Shown: positions 8,704 to 17,595, counted from the first letter of the stretch. The stretch is 64,000 nucleotides of DNA from Aequorivita iocasae (GCF_016757735.1 NZ_CP068439.1:2754001-2818000), one strand, 5' to 3'. Notes: generated from the sequence alone by a model not told the origin. Numbers and translations are program-made.

Positions 8704-10137
8704 ATGAAAATTCTAAAACGACTTTTAAAAATTGGATTTGTCCTTTTTGGAATCATTATTCTAACGGGAACCATTATCCTCTGGATTGATTCGTTGGAGA
8801 CTAATTATTTAAAGATTAATAAAAAAGACTCACTATCCAATCAATCTTACCTAATTACCAATGTCAACATCATTCCAATGAATCAAGACACTGTTTTGGT
8901 CAATAAAATGGTATTCATAAAGGAAGGAATTATACAGCAGATAGCAGATACCATAAATGTCCATGGAATTGAAATTATAGATGCCAAAAACAAGTACTTA
9001 ACCCCGGGTTTAATCGATATGCACGTGCATCTGTGGGATAGATATGAACTGGGCCTGTACCTTGCAAACGGTGTTACCGCTATAAGAAATGTATGGGGTA
9101 TGCCAATGCACTTAATAATTAAGGAAGATATATTAAATGATAGGATAATTTCACCCATCTTATTTACTACAGGGCCAAAACTAACAGGACCGGAATTTAT
9201 TGGTGACGATAATTTGAATTTATTTAGCCCTGAAGAAGCGAAGGAAAAGGTGGTTTCATATAAAGACAGAGGTTACGACTTCATAAAAATTTATGATGGA
9301 TTGGATAAGCCTATCTTTAATGCAGTTATTGAACAAGCAAAAATTTCTGAATTGGATATTGTTGCCCATCCTTCTAAAAAAGTGCAGTTTTCAGACCATT
9401 TGAATCCTCAAATCAAGTCTATTGAACATGCCGAAGAAATTGTACAGCAACCATTACAGTATGATTTGGATACGCTTAAAATGCAAACAATCATCGGTTT
9501 AATTTCCCAATCAAAACACCCAAGCTATTGTCCTACTTTAACGGTATTCAATAATATCTATCAAATGATGAACAATGATTCTATGCTGGATTCAGAACAG
9601 TTGGATTATATGAATCCTCTCGTGAAAAGAGTAGATAGTAAAAATCAATTCAACCGTTGGTTAACTGCCAAGCAAAATGATTCAACAACAGTCAGTAGAA
9701 TTAAAAAGCAACATGATTTTCATCTTACCATAGTAAAAAAACTGAATGAATCAGGAGTAAATATTATTTGCGGAACAGATGCTGGAATTGGTGTTACTCT
9801 TCCTGGATTTTCAATGCATACCGAATTGAATTTTTACAAAGAAGCTGGCCTTTCCAATTATGAAGTTTTGAAGACCGCCACCGTAAATGCTTCCAAAACA
9901 CACGCCATTATGAATTCGCTTGGCACTATAGAAGTTGGTAAAATGGCTAATTTATTGTTAGTTGATGAAAATCCGTTAATTACGTTATCAACCCTTCAAA
10001 AACCAATATATGTTTTTGTGGCGGGTCGAAAATTAGATAGAAATACTTTGGATATTTACCAAGACAAGGCAAAAAAACGGAATAACTTAATTGCTTCTTC
10101 GCTTAGGTATTTAGAAAACTTGATAGTTGAAAAATAA
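8704..10137 (+). CDS. Membrane-anchored amidohydrolase family protein
   Basis: A 477-aa metal-dependent hydrolase of the imidazolonepropionase-like amidohydrolase group. A single N-terminal hydrophobic segment (about residues 9-28) anchors or exports it. The metal-site residues are complete: HVH at 107-109, a lysine at 195 (FIKIYDG) that could be the carbamylated ligand, H222 (VAHPSKK), H242 (EHAEE) and D359 (CGTDAG). The C-terminal composite beta-sandwich is present (IEVGKMANLLLVDENPL). The family includes prolidases and other cyclic amide or peptide hydrolases, so the substrate is open. It follows the TolB/TPR/AraC regulator and the shared promoter motif. Confidence 0.88.
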   Translation: MKILKRLLKIGFVLFGIIILTGTIILWIDSLETNYLKINKKDSLSNQSYLITNVNIIPMNQDTVLVNKMVFIKEGIIQQIADTINVHGIEIIDAKNKYLTPGLIDMHVHLWDRYELGLYLANGVTAIRNVWGMPMHLIIKEDILNDRIISPILFTTGPKLTGPEFIGDDNLNLFSPEEAKEKVVSYKDRGYDFIKIYDGLDKPIFNAVIEQAKISELDIVAHPSKKVQFSDHLNPQIKSIEHAEEIVQQPLQYDLDTLKMQTIIGLISQSKHPSYCPTLTVFNNIYQMMNNDSMLDSEQLDYMNPLVKRVDSKNQFNRWLTAKQNDSTTVSRIKKQHDFHLTIVKKLNESGVNIICGTDAGIGVTLPGFSMHTELNFYKEAGLSNYEVLKTATVNASKTHAIMNSLGTIEVGKMANLLLVDENPLITLSTLQKPIYVFVAGRKLDRNTLDIYQDKAKKRNNLIASSLRYLENLIVEK

Positions 10138-10235
10138 CTACGTCACCTTGTATTTTGTAAAACCTAAAAAATGTTGTTGGAAGACAGCACTGAAAAGGTA
10201 AAACAACACCTAGATAAACCAACAGTATATCCAGA

Positions 10236-10267
10236 AGCGTTGCGCTAAAAGCAAAAAACGCAACGCT
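10236..10267. other. Perfect 9-bp inverted repeat (hairpin)
   Basis: AGCGTTGCG at 10236-10244 and CGCAACGCT at 10259-10267 are exact reverse complements around a 14-base A-rich loop. There is no T-run after the 3' arm, so a classical intrinsic terminator is not supported. It lies in the 311-base gap between the amidohydrolase and the OMP gene and may end or stabilise the upstream transcript. The rest of that gap holds the shared promoter motif and nothing else I can identify. Confidence 0.5.
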
Positions 10268-10357
10268 CAACTAGACTTAACCCTAAGATGTTAAGCTTTT
10301 TTTGTTCATTCTTAACTACTCTTTACACTTCATACTTCCCTTAGGTCAAATTAAAAG

Positions 10358-10408
10358 GTTTGAAATCATAATTCAGTACGATTGACCTTATAATGAATTA
10401 GATCTTTG
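10358..10408 (+). promoter_or_regulatory. Shared regulatory motif plus promoter, copy 2
   Basis: GTTTGAAATCATAATTCAGT followed by ACGATTGACC matches the block at 8473, with identical ATAATTCAG and ACGATTG cores. GATCTTTG (10401-10408) follows at the same 16-base distance as the -7-like box in copy 1. It is placed about 40 bp before the start of the OMP gene, so it should drive that gene and perhaps the S41 peptidase behind it. Confidence 0.5.
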
Positions 10409-10448
10409 TACCATAAAATTATCTAATATCAATTATTAAACACCAATA

Positions 10449-11057
10449 ATGAAAACAACACCTAATGTTATTCTTTATGTATTTGTAATAGTATTTTCAA
10501 CATTTACGTATGCACAAGAGAAAGAAGACTTAAAGCTAAAGACACCTTCCGAATTTAAACACGCCATAAGTGCTTGTCCTGTAGCAGTGGTATTTGGTAT
10601 TTATTCTGTGAATTATGAATTCTTGTATCAAAAAAAGCACGGCTTTGTAGCGCGATTTGATTATGAAGCAATTCCCAAAACCTACACCGAGGCACGAATA
10701 GAATCCAGTGGGTATTCTTTTATACTGAACTATCGTTACCATTTCAATAAGCAAATGAATTCGTATTTTGCTGGAGCTTATGGCAGATACAGACAATTTA
10801 ACGGGGAAGGTAAAATCAATGAAACGAATTTTGAATTTACTATGCCCGATGTGAGCTTTGGTATAAATGCAGGAAGAAAATGGGTTTGGAAAAGTGGTTT
10901 TACCTTGACCTTTGCACTTGGTTATGGTTTTTCAAATGAAGATTGGAATAGTAAGCCAAACACCCATGATGTCAATGAAATGATTAGGGATTTTAGGAGT
11001 GATTATGACTTTATAGATCCATTTTATGGAGAGTTTTCCATAGGCTACTCATTCTAA
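10449..11057 (+). CDS. Outer-membrane beta-barrel protein
   Basis: A 202-aa exported protein with a signal peptide (about residues 1-22, ending FTYAQ). The rest alternates short amphipathic strands and turns with many aromatic residues (YSFILNYRYHFNKQMNSYF, GFTLTFALGYGFSN) and ends in a terminal Phe (SIGYSF), as in small OmpW/OmpX-type or DUF3575-like barrels of Bacteroidota. The function is unknown. It is preceded by copy 2 of the shared promoter motif and followed after 97 bp by the S41 peptidase gene on the same strand, so the two may be cotranscribed. Confidence 0.8.
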   Translation: MKTTPNVILYVFVIVFSTFTYAQEKEDLKLKTPSEFKHAISACPVAVVFGIYSVNYEFLYQKKHGFVARFDYEAIPKTYTEARIESSGYSFILNYRYHFNKQMNSYFAGAYGRYRQFNGEGKINETNFEFTMPDVSFGINAGRKWVWKSGFTLTFALGYGFSNEDWNSKPNTHDVNEMIRDFRSDYDFIDPFYGEFSIGYSF

Positions 11058-11154
11058 AATATAGAAAAATAAGATATATGTTTATTTCATCAGTGTTAAC
11101 CATATGGTTTTACGGCTTACGATATATAAAATATAATAGAAAATAAATAGTACT

Positions 11155-12396
11155 ATGAATTCATTTCAAAAAATAATTATTCCTGTATTAATTTTTATCG
11201 TTTCTGCGTTTCAAGTCTTACTTGCACAGACGGCTAACAAAATTGACTGGAAAGAAGATTTAAAAATCTATAAGGAATCTTTGGAGCAAAAACACATAGA
11301 CCTGTACCATTCGGTATCCAAAGATGCGTTTTTAAGTGAATGGAGCAAGATTTATGACAATGTTGACTCGTTGAACGATTTTGACATTATTTTAAAATTA
11401 ATGCGCTTAACAAGACGAATAAATGATGGCCATACAGCTGTATCACTAAGAAATATCACTACACATCGATTTCCATTCGAAATTGAATTTATTGAAGGAC
11501 AATGGTACGTAACAAAAACCTTGAAGGAAAATGAACAGATTCTCAAAACAGCTTTGGAATCAATTAATGGTATTTCTATTGATACCGTGGCGAAAAAAGT
11601 TTCAGGGATAGCCCAATTTGTGGAAAATGAATATTCCTTAAAGGAAAGAACGGGTAGTTATTTGACCACTGCAGAATTACTCTTCCATCTCAATTTGATT
11701 GATTCTAGGGGTAACGCTAAATTTAGTTTTCGAGATAATAATAAAAAGTTACTGACTGCGGATTTGGAAGCGATTACTAATGAACAGTGGGAGGGAAGTG
11801 AGGTTTCCAAATTAGATTTAACTATACCTGAAATAAAAAAACCTACTATTGATAATCCTAATTTGTGGTATACCTCTATTTCAGGCACAAAAGCGATATA
11901 TATAAATTTTGCCGGTTATCCATCCTTTGAAGAGATGCAAGTTTTTGGTGCGCAATTAGTATCTGAGATTCAAGAAAAACAGATTAAACAGGTAATTATT
12001 GATATGCGTGATAATGGAGGCGGAGATTTATATGTGGGTACCGTTCTGGCGTATGCGCTAAATCTGGCTGATTGTATAGATTGGAAAAATGGCGTGTTCG
12101 TATTAACGAGTAATAAAACCTTTTCTGCAGCAACAAGTAATGCAGCGCTATTTAAGCAATTGTTAAATGCAAAAATTGTTGGGCAGCCCACGGGTTCCAA
12201 CCCAAATGGATATCAGGATATGGATAGTTTTACGCTGCCTAATTCAAAATTAGTTATTACATATTCCAAGCGGTTGTTTCGTTTATCACCTCAAGAAAAT
12301 ACTGCACTACAGCCTGATATAATTATAAATCAACAACAGCATGATTTCTTTATGGGAATTGATTCGGTTTTGAAGGAAGTGATACGTACATTATAA
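11155..12396 (+). CDS. Secreted S41 family (tail-specific type) peptidase
   Basis: A 413-aa protein with a signal peptide (about residues 1-24, cleavage near VLLAQ). The S41 core is present: an N-terminal helical part with DGHT at 91-94, the IDMRDNGGGD segment at 282-291 and the catalytic serine S324 in NKTFSAATSN, followed by GQPTGSNPNGY. No PDZ domain is obvious, so it resembles short S41 proteins of Bacteroidota that act in the periplasm or outside the cell rather than CtpA-type processing proteases. The catalytic lysine expected a few residues after the serine is not obvious, so the mechanism may differ. It lies 97 bp after the outer-membrane barrel gene. Confidence 0.88.
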   Translation: MNSFQKIIIPVLIFIVSAFQVLLAQTANKIDWKEDLKIYKESLEQKHIDLYHSVSKDAFLSEWSKIYDNVDSLNDFDIILKLMRLTRRINDGHTAVSLRNITTHRFPFEIEFIEGQWYVTKTLKENEQILKTALESINGISIDTVAKKVSGIAQFVENEYSLKERTGSYLTTAELLFHLNLIDSRGNAKFSFRDNNKKLLTADLEAITNEQWEGSEVSKLDLTIPEIKKPTIDNPNLWYTSISGTKAIYINFAGYPSFEEMQVFGAQLVSEIQEKQIKQVIIDMRDNGGGDLYVGTVLAYALNLADCIDWKNGVFVLTSNKTFSAATSNAALFKQLLNAKIVGQPTGSNPNGYQDMDSFTLPNSKLVITYSKRLFRLSPQENTALQPDIIINQQQHDFFMGIDSVLKEVIRTL

Positions 12397-13071
12397 GGTA
12401 TGTATGTAAAAAATTTAGGTTGCTTCAGTCAGTCTCTAGGTCGCTCAGACGTCCTTGATTGTGGTGATCGATGGGTTTTAAAAATGGAAACCAAAAAAGC
12501 TTCCAGCCTAATGGAATGCATAGCCATATTCTAAGCATTGAACCGAAAACCAACAACCGATAATCGAGAACGGATAACGGATAACCGATAACAAACCCTA
12601 GGATCACCCGTATAAAAGCGATACCAAAGCCATAGATACTTCCTATGAAAGCCACGTATACTCACAGTAATTTAGTCTAAATTTTTGGATAAACCTTCAG
12701 GACATATCATTCAAAACCTAAAATTAATTTTCATTTATTCCATTTTTTAAGGTATTCATAGATTGCATATTTAAAAACATTCTTGACAAATTTGTGAATA
12801 TGAAAATTATAGACAATCAATAATAGAGGAATATTAAAACACTTTCTGGAATATTTTTCAAAAAAAATTATAAGCTAATAATAGGGATTGCATTATAGCT
12901 AAAGCTCTAGAACCGATTATATATAAATTAGACAGACATACGCAATTTTATACAAATATCATTTGAACTATAATTTATATTATGTAAAATGGAATATTTG
13001 CATACCCTCCAAATCCTTAGTAATATGTAATGAACAGAATACCAATTGTTATACCCTACCTTAAATTGAAT
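12397..13071. other. 675-bp region without a convincing gene
   Basis: It lies between the 3' ends of the S41 peptidase and the caspase-fusion gene, which converge on it. It is AT-rich with many stops in all frames. The left part (about 12420-12660) has a different, more GC-rich composition and contains the GATAAC word cluster listed separately. The right part (12660-13071) is very AT-rich and shows no gene, RNA or promoter that I can support. Confidence 0.6.
12541..12595. repeat. Cluster of CCGATAA / CGGATAAC words
   Basis: Five or more variants of the same word (ACCGATAATCG, ACGGATAACGG, ATAACCGATAAC) stand in a row. Such word clusters are frequent intergenic filler in Flavobacteria. An antisense frame through it (12655-12425) reads like spurious VIGYPLSVLDYRLLVFG text and I do not treat it as a gene. 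Confidence 0.5.
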
Positions 13072-15309
13072 CTACGTTAAAAATTGAAGTTTTAGAAATT
13101 TAATAAACGAATCTTCAGGATTATCCGTTTGCATCAGGCTTATATAGGCATTGTATGCATTGGTATGTATCGAAATCTTTTCGCGCAAGCCTGCCATCGA
13201 AGCAGCCTTTGCATAATATTCCTTAGATTTTTCAAAATCACCTTTATACAGAAATGCCTCCCCAAGTGTCGCCATTTTCCACAGACTTGGGAACGGATCT
13301 TTTTCCGTTGCTTTAAATGCGCGTTCGGCATACGCCGTCATTGCTGGTTTATCTTCCTGTAACAAATTTAAAAACGCCAGATTGATGGCGTGATAATATA
13401 TCTGGTTGTGGTCTTGCTTTTCTTCGGCAACTTTTAGGGCTTCAGCATAATACTTTAGGGCCCTTTTTAAATCCTCAGCATTAAAACTATTGAGATATTG
13501 GCGTTTGTAGCGTTCTCCTAAAATACCCAACAACTTGGAATTATCTTTCGCCATTGGGTGCTCTACCAGAATTTTCATGGCCTCGTCCTCTCTTCCGGCG
13601 CCTTCCAAAGCGTACATCAACCGCTCCAGGCCTTTGCTGTCAAGGGTTTTCAACTTGGGTAACAACGAATTTATCACAGCATTATATTCGCCCAGTGCAA
13701 TATTCACCTCTTCCTTATTTGAAAACGTATTTAGGAAACTCTTGTTCATCAAGGTATTCAATAGCAATTGATAACTGTCGTCATTTACATCATCTATCTG
13801 TACCAACGAAAAATGATCTGCCTCTATTATCTCTTGATATTCTTTAGGAAAGGGCTCTATACTTGAGGAAATCGGCACATATTCATCTTCGGTGGCAGCA
13901 ATAGTCTTAAAAACAAAAGGATATTTATTTTGAAACTTTTCATCCCAATTATTCCGAAGCTTCCGCATATAGGGACTTCCTTCCTTGAGTTCCTTTTCGT
14001 CATTTCCGTAGGTGAAAAAGTTTTTTAACTGAATTTCTGGCAATCCATAGCTGGGCGTTCCAAAAAACAGCACGTGACTAATTCTATCCAAATCTACTTT
14101 ATCGAGCTGCAAAATAGCCTGTTGGGCCACAATTCCCCCCAAATCGTGGGCAACTATGGCGATGCGCTTATACTTTGAAAACTTATTTCTGATTGAGGTA
14201 TTCAAAAAGTCAGAATTACGCTTTATGTCGCTCGCGCAGGCCCAAATATTTTTCCCCATTTCAGGAACTACATTCCCGCTATACCCTAATGGGAACATAT
14301 CCCAACCGTCCATTTGCTCATTGGCCATCAGCAGTTGTGGCGCTTCGGAAAAGGTGTTTTCTGCATCTCCTGAAAAACCATGCACAAAAAGTATAGCACT
14401 ATTACTATTCTCAGTTTCTCTAAATTTTGTAACTGGTTCTTTTTTAGGTGTATTGTCTGCTCCTACTAAAGTTTCTATTTCAGCTTCATCAGTGTTTTCA
14501 TCGATTAAATTTGTAGCAAAACTCACCACAAAATCCTCAAATATTTGCAGATTTGCATATGGATTTTGGTCCGGATATATCTCCGGAACCTTTTTGAAGA
14601 TGTATTGCACTACCTCAAAAATGCGCACCAACGGGTCACTTGGGTCATATTTTGAATCCCCGCGAAATACTTCTATTAAACATTTGGTAAATAAGCTGTT
14701 TTCATCCCCTTCCAAAATTACGCTCAACTGTTCCGCGCGACAGGCTGAAACTATGGTCATTCCCCGTCCGTCGTCAAGATTTTGGGCAAGTCCGTCGGCA
14801 TTGGTATGCCGTGGCTGCGAATTTAAACCTGTTACTCCTGCCGTCATTCCTGCAGCGTGGCAGCAGTCCAAAAAGAAAATCAGTCTTCTGGATTTCAATT
14901 GTGAAATCTTGTATTTTATCTCTTCAGCTTTAATCCAAGTGCTCTCGTAATTGTTCGGATCGTAGTCATTTGGGCATAAATGAAAGTATTTTTGATTCTC
15001 TGACTCTGGTTTCTTTTTGGCTTCATCCTTTATAAAGGTATTGTCGCTATACATTCCGCCATGACCGGAGTAATAGAGCAAAACTGATGAATCTTCATCG
15101 GTACGATCCAACAAATCATCAAATGCTTTGAGAATGCCTAGGCGCGTGGCTTTCTTTCCTGTAAGTATTTTTATGTTTTTCTTGTAATAACTACCGTGTT
15201 TTTTGTCACCCAATATTTTGTATAATGCCTTGGCATCGGTTACGGTTTCAGGTAAATCGGCACTTCCTACCCCAATCACTAGTGCATGAGCTTTTTTGAG
15301 TTTTGCCAT
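13072..15309 (-). CDS. Caspase-like (C14) / alpha-beta hydrolase / TPR fusion protein
   Basis: A 745-aa three-part cytoplasmic protein. Residues 1-265 are a caspase/metacaspase-type domain with the dyad in place: H83 in YYSGHGG and C150 in FFLDCCHAAG, plus the SACRAEQ segment. Residues about 300-530 are an alpha/beta hydrolase of SERAC1-like shape (ILFVHGFSGD; nucleophile elbow AIVAHDLGGIVAQQ; a final DHFSLV with H499). The elbow has Asp389 where a lipase or esterase has Ser, so it is either an Asp-nucleophile enzyme or a binding domain. Residues about 540-745 are TPR-like repeats. It is the second gene of an operon, 29 bp after the membrane TolB/TPR gene. A regulated proteolytic switch, perhaps stress- or death-related, is inference. 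Confidence 0.88.
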   Translation of the reverse strand: MAKLKKAHALVIGVGSADLPETVTDAKALYKILGDKKHGSYYKKNIKILTGKKATRLGILKAFDDLLDRTDEDSSVLLYYSGHGGMYSDNTFIKDEAKKKPESENQKYFHLCPNDYDPNNYESTWIKAEEIKYKISQLKSRRLIFFLDCCHAAGMTAGVTGLNSQPRHTNADGLAQNLDDGRGMTIVSACRAEQLSVILEGDENSLFTKCLIEVFRGDSKYDPSDPLVRIFEVVQYIFKKVPEIYPDQNPYANLQIFEDFVVSFATNLIDENTDEAEIETLVGADNTPKKEPVTKFRETENSNSAILFVHGFSGDAENTFSEAPQLLMANEQMDGWDMFPLGYSGNVVPEMGKNIWACASDIKRNSDFLNTSIRNKFSKYKRIAIVAHDLGGIVAQQAILQLDKVDLDRISHVLFFGTPSYGLPEIQLKNFFTYGNDEKELKEGSPYMRKLRNNWDEKFQNKYPFVFKTIAATEDEYVPISSSIEPFPKEYQEIIEADHFSLVQIDDVNDDSYQLLLNTLMNKSFLNTFSNKEEVNIALGEYNAVINSLLPKLKTLDSKGLERLMYALEGAGREDEAMKILVEHPMAKDNSKLLGILGERYKRQYLNSFNAEDLKRALKYYAEALKVAEEKQDHNQIYYHAINLAFLNLLQEDKPAMTAYAERAFKATEKDPFPSLWKMATLGEAFLYKGDFEKSKEYYAKAASMAGLREKISIHTNAYNAYISLMQTDNPEDSFIKFLKLQFLT

Positions 15310-15338
15310 TTTGATAGATTTTTAAAAGCTTGGAAGGA

Positions 15339-17306
15339 TTATTTCCAGAAGTTCATAACCTCCTCAAACGCTTTTGTTTTGTTATACTTTTTGAATTGGG
15401 GGTCGTTTTTAAAGAATTTCCAATGGTATAGATGTCCATTGGCGACGGCTTTTAGCAAATGCTTGTACAGCTCGGGTTCGTTGTTGATTGCAGCGTTATA
15501 TTGAGCAATTGCGTAATCTATTTCCCCAAATTGGTGGTCTGCCCGTAAGCCTTCCAAGGTGCGTAGATTTTTTTCAGCATCAGCTACTTTTTCACGTTTT
15601 TGGTTGCTAATGGCCAATTTCACCAAAACATCAGTATTTTTAGGTTCTTGACCATACACATCTTTTAAAATACGCTGTGCTTTTTGATATTCTTCTTTAT
15701 AAAAAAAAGCATCCGCCAGTATTTTTGGGGCTGCTGTTCCCTTTTCGGCATTTATTACTTTGTTTAAATATTCATTGGCTTTCTCCTTTTGTCCTTTCAG
15801 CAAATATTCCTTTCCAGCTTGCAGATAAAGCTCTTGGACTTCGGCGGACGCCGCAATAATAGCAATCTTTCGCAGAAATTGGTCCAACTCCTCCCCTTTT
15901 CCCGCTCTTATATAAGCTATAGTCAAGGGTCTGTTAAGCAGTGTTGCTTCCACTTCTTTTTGAGTGTTTTCCATAAGTTGTATGGCTGAATTGTATTTGC
16001 CCAATTCAATATCGGCATAGGCTTTTACGTAAATACGAATGGTGCAGTCTGAACAGTTTTGAAGGTTCATACTGTCCATTGCCACCGTTTTGTAAATGGC
16101 CTCCACATCTTCCGGGCGGTTCACATACTGTAGGGCCACAACCATTGCTGTTTTGTTGGTTTGCAAATCAAATGGAGCTATTTCATATTCCTTTAAAATG
16201 GTTTTATAAACGGTTCTGTTTTCTCCTTTTAGTAAAGCTTTATACATATTCAAAAGATTCAACTGTCTTTTGTTACTATAGGAATCTGGTTTTATTTGTT
16301 TTAATAAAGAATCAGCAGTTTTGAATTCACCAAGGTTGTAATAATGGGCAACGCGCAACACCTTTGGCTCAAAATAGGTGGAATCTGCGGCAATGGATTT
16401 GTTCAATAATTCAATATATGCTTCATTATCGTTGCTGTATTTTGCTTCCAATAAATATTTATAGGCCTCATATTTGGGAGGAGTTTCCTGAAGCATTAAT
16501 TTTTTTTGGTCTTCCGTGATAAAGTAACCAGTGATGGATTCATTTAGTTCTTCAATGCAATTTAATGGGTTCTCAGCAGCACATTCTGTGGGTTTAAAAG
16601 AAATATTGGTCTTGTTGGTCTTTCCGTCGGTGAGCATTCCCTGAAATAATAGGTTTCCATTTTTTAGGTAGAAATTTCCCGAAATAATTTTACTGGGTTT
16701 CAAGTATTCCTTTACGATGGTGCGCTCATCCTCTTCGATGTTTCTTCCCTTTAAAATACTTCTGTATTCGTTAATTTGATCTTGGGTAATTACTTGCGCT
16801 ACGTCGTTTTCGGTGATTCCATGGGTAATCCAGTCTGAGGCCATTTTACTTACAATATCATACTTAGGATCTCCAGTATTGTTTCCAAACTTGAGTACCG
16901 CAATCTTATCGCTTTTAATTACTTTGGGAAAAATATCAGTGCTTGACTGCGAAAAATTCCTCTTAACTATCAAAAAAACTGCAATAACGCATAGAGAGGT
17001 TATGATACCTAAGGCAGAGAAATACATTTTTTGAAAAGTGGTTCTTTTTTTTCTTTCCCTTTCATCAATTTCTGTTTCAGTTTTATGCAGTGGCGCTACG
17101 CGAAATTTCCATAGAAAAAAAATATAGAGTGGAAAACAAAGCAACAATACGATAATCAAGAATGCAACAGACTTTTGTGGAAGTCCCAAAGGTTGCCATG
17201 TTATGGAAAGTACCTGCAAGATTACCCAAGAAGATACAATATAGATGGACAGCATTTTAAAAACTTCCTTTTCGTGGCACTGCTTAAAAAAGGACTTTAA
17301 TTTCAT
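15339..17306 (-). CDS. Three-TM TolB-like / TPR protein, partner of the caspase fusion
   Basis: A 655-aa membrane protein. The N-terminus (FFKQCHEKEVFKMLSIYIVS, then a segment with LGLPQKS) is the known anchor of adenylate-cyclase-like TPR sensors. TM segments lie at about 17-38, 45-67 and 95-117. A FlgO/TolB-like domain follows at about 130-270 (KIAVLKFGNNTGDPKYD, IISGNFYLKNG), then TPR-type repeats to the C-terminus (about 285-650). With three TM segments and a basic N-terminus the large domain should lie in the periplasm. No cyclase, kinase or helix-turn-helix part is present, so it may sense or scaffold rather than signal alone. It is the first gene of a two-gene operon with the caspase fusion. 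Confidence 0.82.
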   Translation of the reverse strand: MKLKSFFKQCHEKEVFKMLSIYIVSSWVILQVLSITWQPLGLPQKSVAFLIIVLLLCFPLYIFFLWKFRVAPLHKTETEIDERERKKRTTFQKMYFSALGIITSLCVIAVFLIVKRNFSQSSTDIFPKVIKSDKIAVLKFGNNTGDPKYDIVSKMASDWITHGITENDVAQVITQDQINEYRSILKGRNIEEDERTIVKEYLKPSKIISGNFYLKNGNLLFQGMLTDGKTNKTNISFKPTECAAENPLNCIEELNESITGYFITEDQKKLMLQETPPKYEAYKYLLEAKYSNDNEAYIELLNKSIAADSTYFEPKVLRVAHYYNLGEFKTADSLLKQIKPDSYSNKRQLNLLNMYKALLKGENRTVYKTILKEYEIAPFDLQTNKTAMVVALQYVNRPEDVEAIYKTVAMDSMNLQNCSDCTIRIYVKAYADIELGKYNSAIQLMENTQKEVEATLLNRPLTIAYIRAGKGEELDQFLRKIAIIAASAEVQELYLQAGKEYLLKGQKEKANEYLNKVINAEKGTAAPKILADAFFYKEEYQKAQRILKDVYGQEPKNTDVLVKLAISNQKREKVADAEKNLRTLEGLRADHQFGEIDYAIAQYNAAINNEPELYKHLLKAVANGHLYHWKFFKNDPQFKKYNKTKAFEEVMNFWK

Positions 17307-17432
17307 ACAATCTGGTTAGTCCTGCTAAGTTACTTAAATTCAAAAAGTTTCTCGGATTTAAGGCTGAAAAATTAAAAGGGTATTCATTAAATGATTATAT
17401 TTATGTATTGTCTAACTAAAACTGTTTTCATT

Positions 17433-17561
17433 ATGCCCACACCAACAGATAAGCCGCCCAAAGATGACGGCAACAAGCCCAAGAAGAAAACCCAGGCCGC
17501 TAAGCCCAAACCGAAACCAAAGGTTAAACCAAAACCGGGCGCTAATATTAACCCAGGTTAA
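17433..17561 (+). CDS. Small Pro/Lys-rich protein (42 aa)
   Basis: ATG at 17433 to TAA at 17559-17561 encodes MPTPTDKPPKDDGNKPKKKT followed by QAAKPKPKPKVKPKPGANIN and PG. It is strongly basic, with PK repeats. The codons use more G and C than the surrounding non-coding DNA, and the frame ends just before a good terminator, which supports a real short gene. Short KP-rich proteins occur in Flavobacteria but have no known role; nucleic-acid or membrane contact is possible. The 345-bp gap around it (17307-17651) otherwise holds only that terminator. Confidence 0.5.
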   Translation: MPTPTDKPPKDDGNKPKKKTQAAKPKPKPKVKPKPGANINPG

Positions 17562-17595
17562 TCATTGTTCCTGATTGCTAAATTAAAATATCAAA

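Noticed and set aside
10236-10267. Classical intrinsic terminator
   Set aside because: No T-run follows the 3' arm on either strand, so it is listed only as a hairpin.
10236-10271. Possible integron attC site at the perfect hairpin
   Set aside because: A GCTCAAC box follows the hairpin, but no GTTRRRY partner box, no integrase gene and no cassette array is seen.
12425-12655. 76-codon minus-strand frame
   Set aside because: Its translation (VIGYPLSVLDYRLLVFG) is what the GATAAC word cluster gives when read as protein; no start signal or family match.
14156-14950. 264-codon plus-strand frame antisense to the caspase fusion
   Set aside because: It has no domain or signal of its own, and the opposite strand encodes conserved catalytic motifs.
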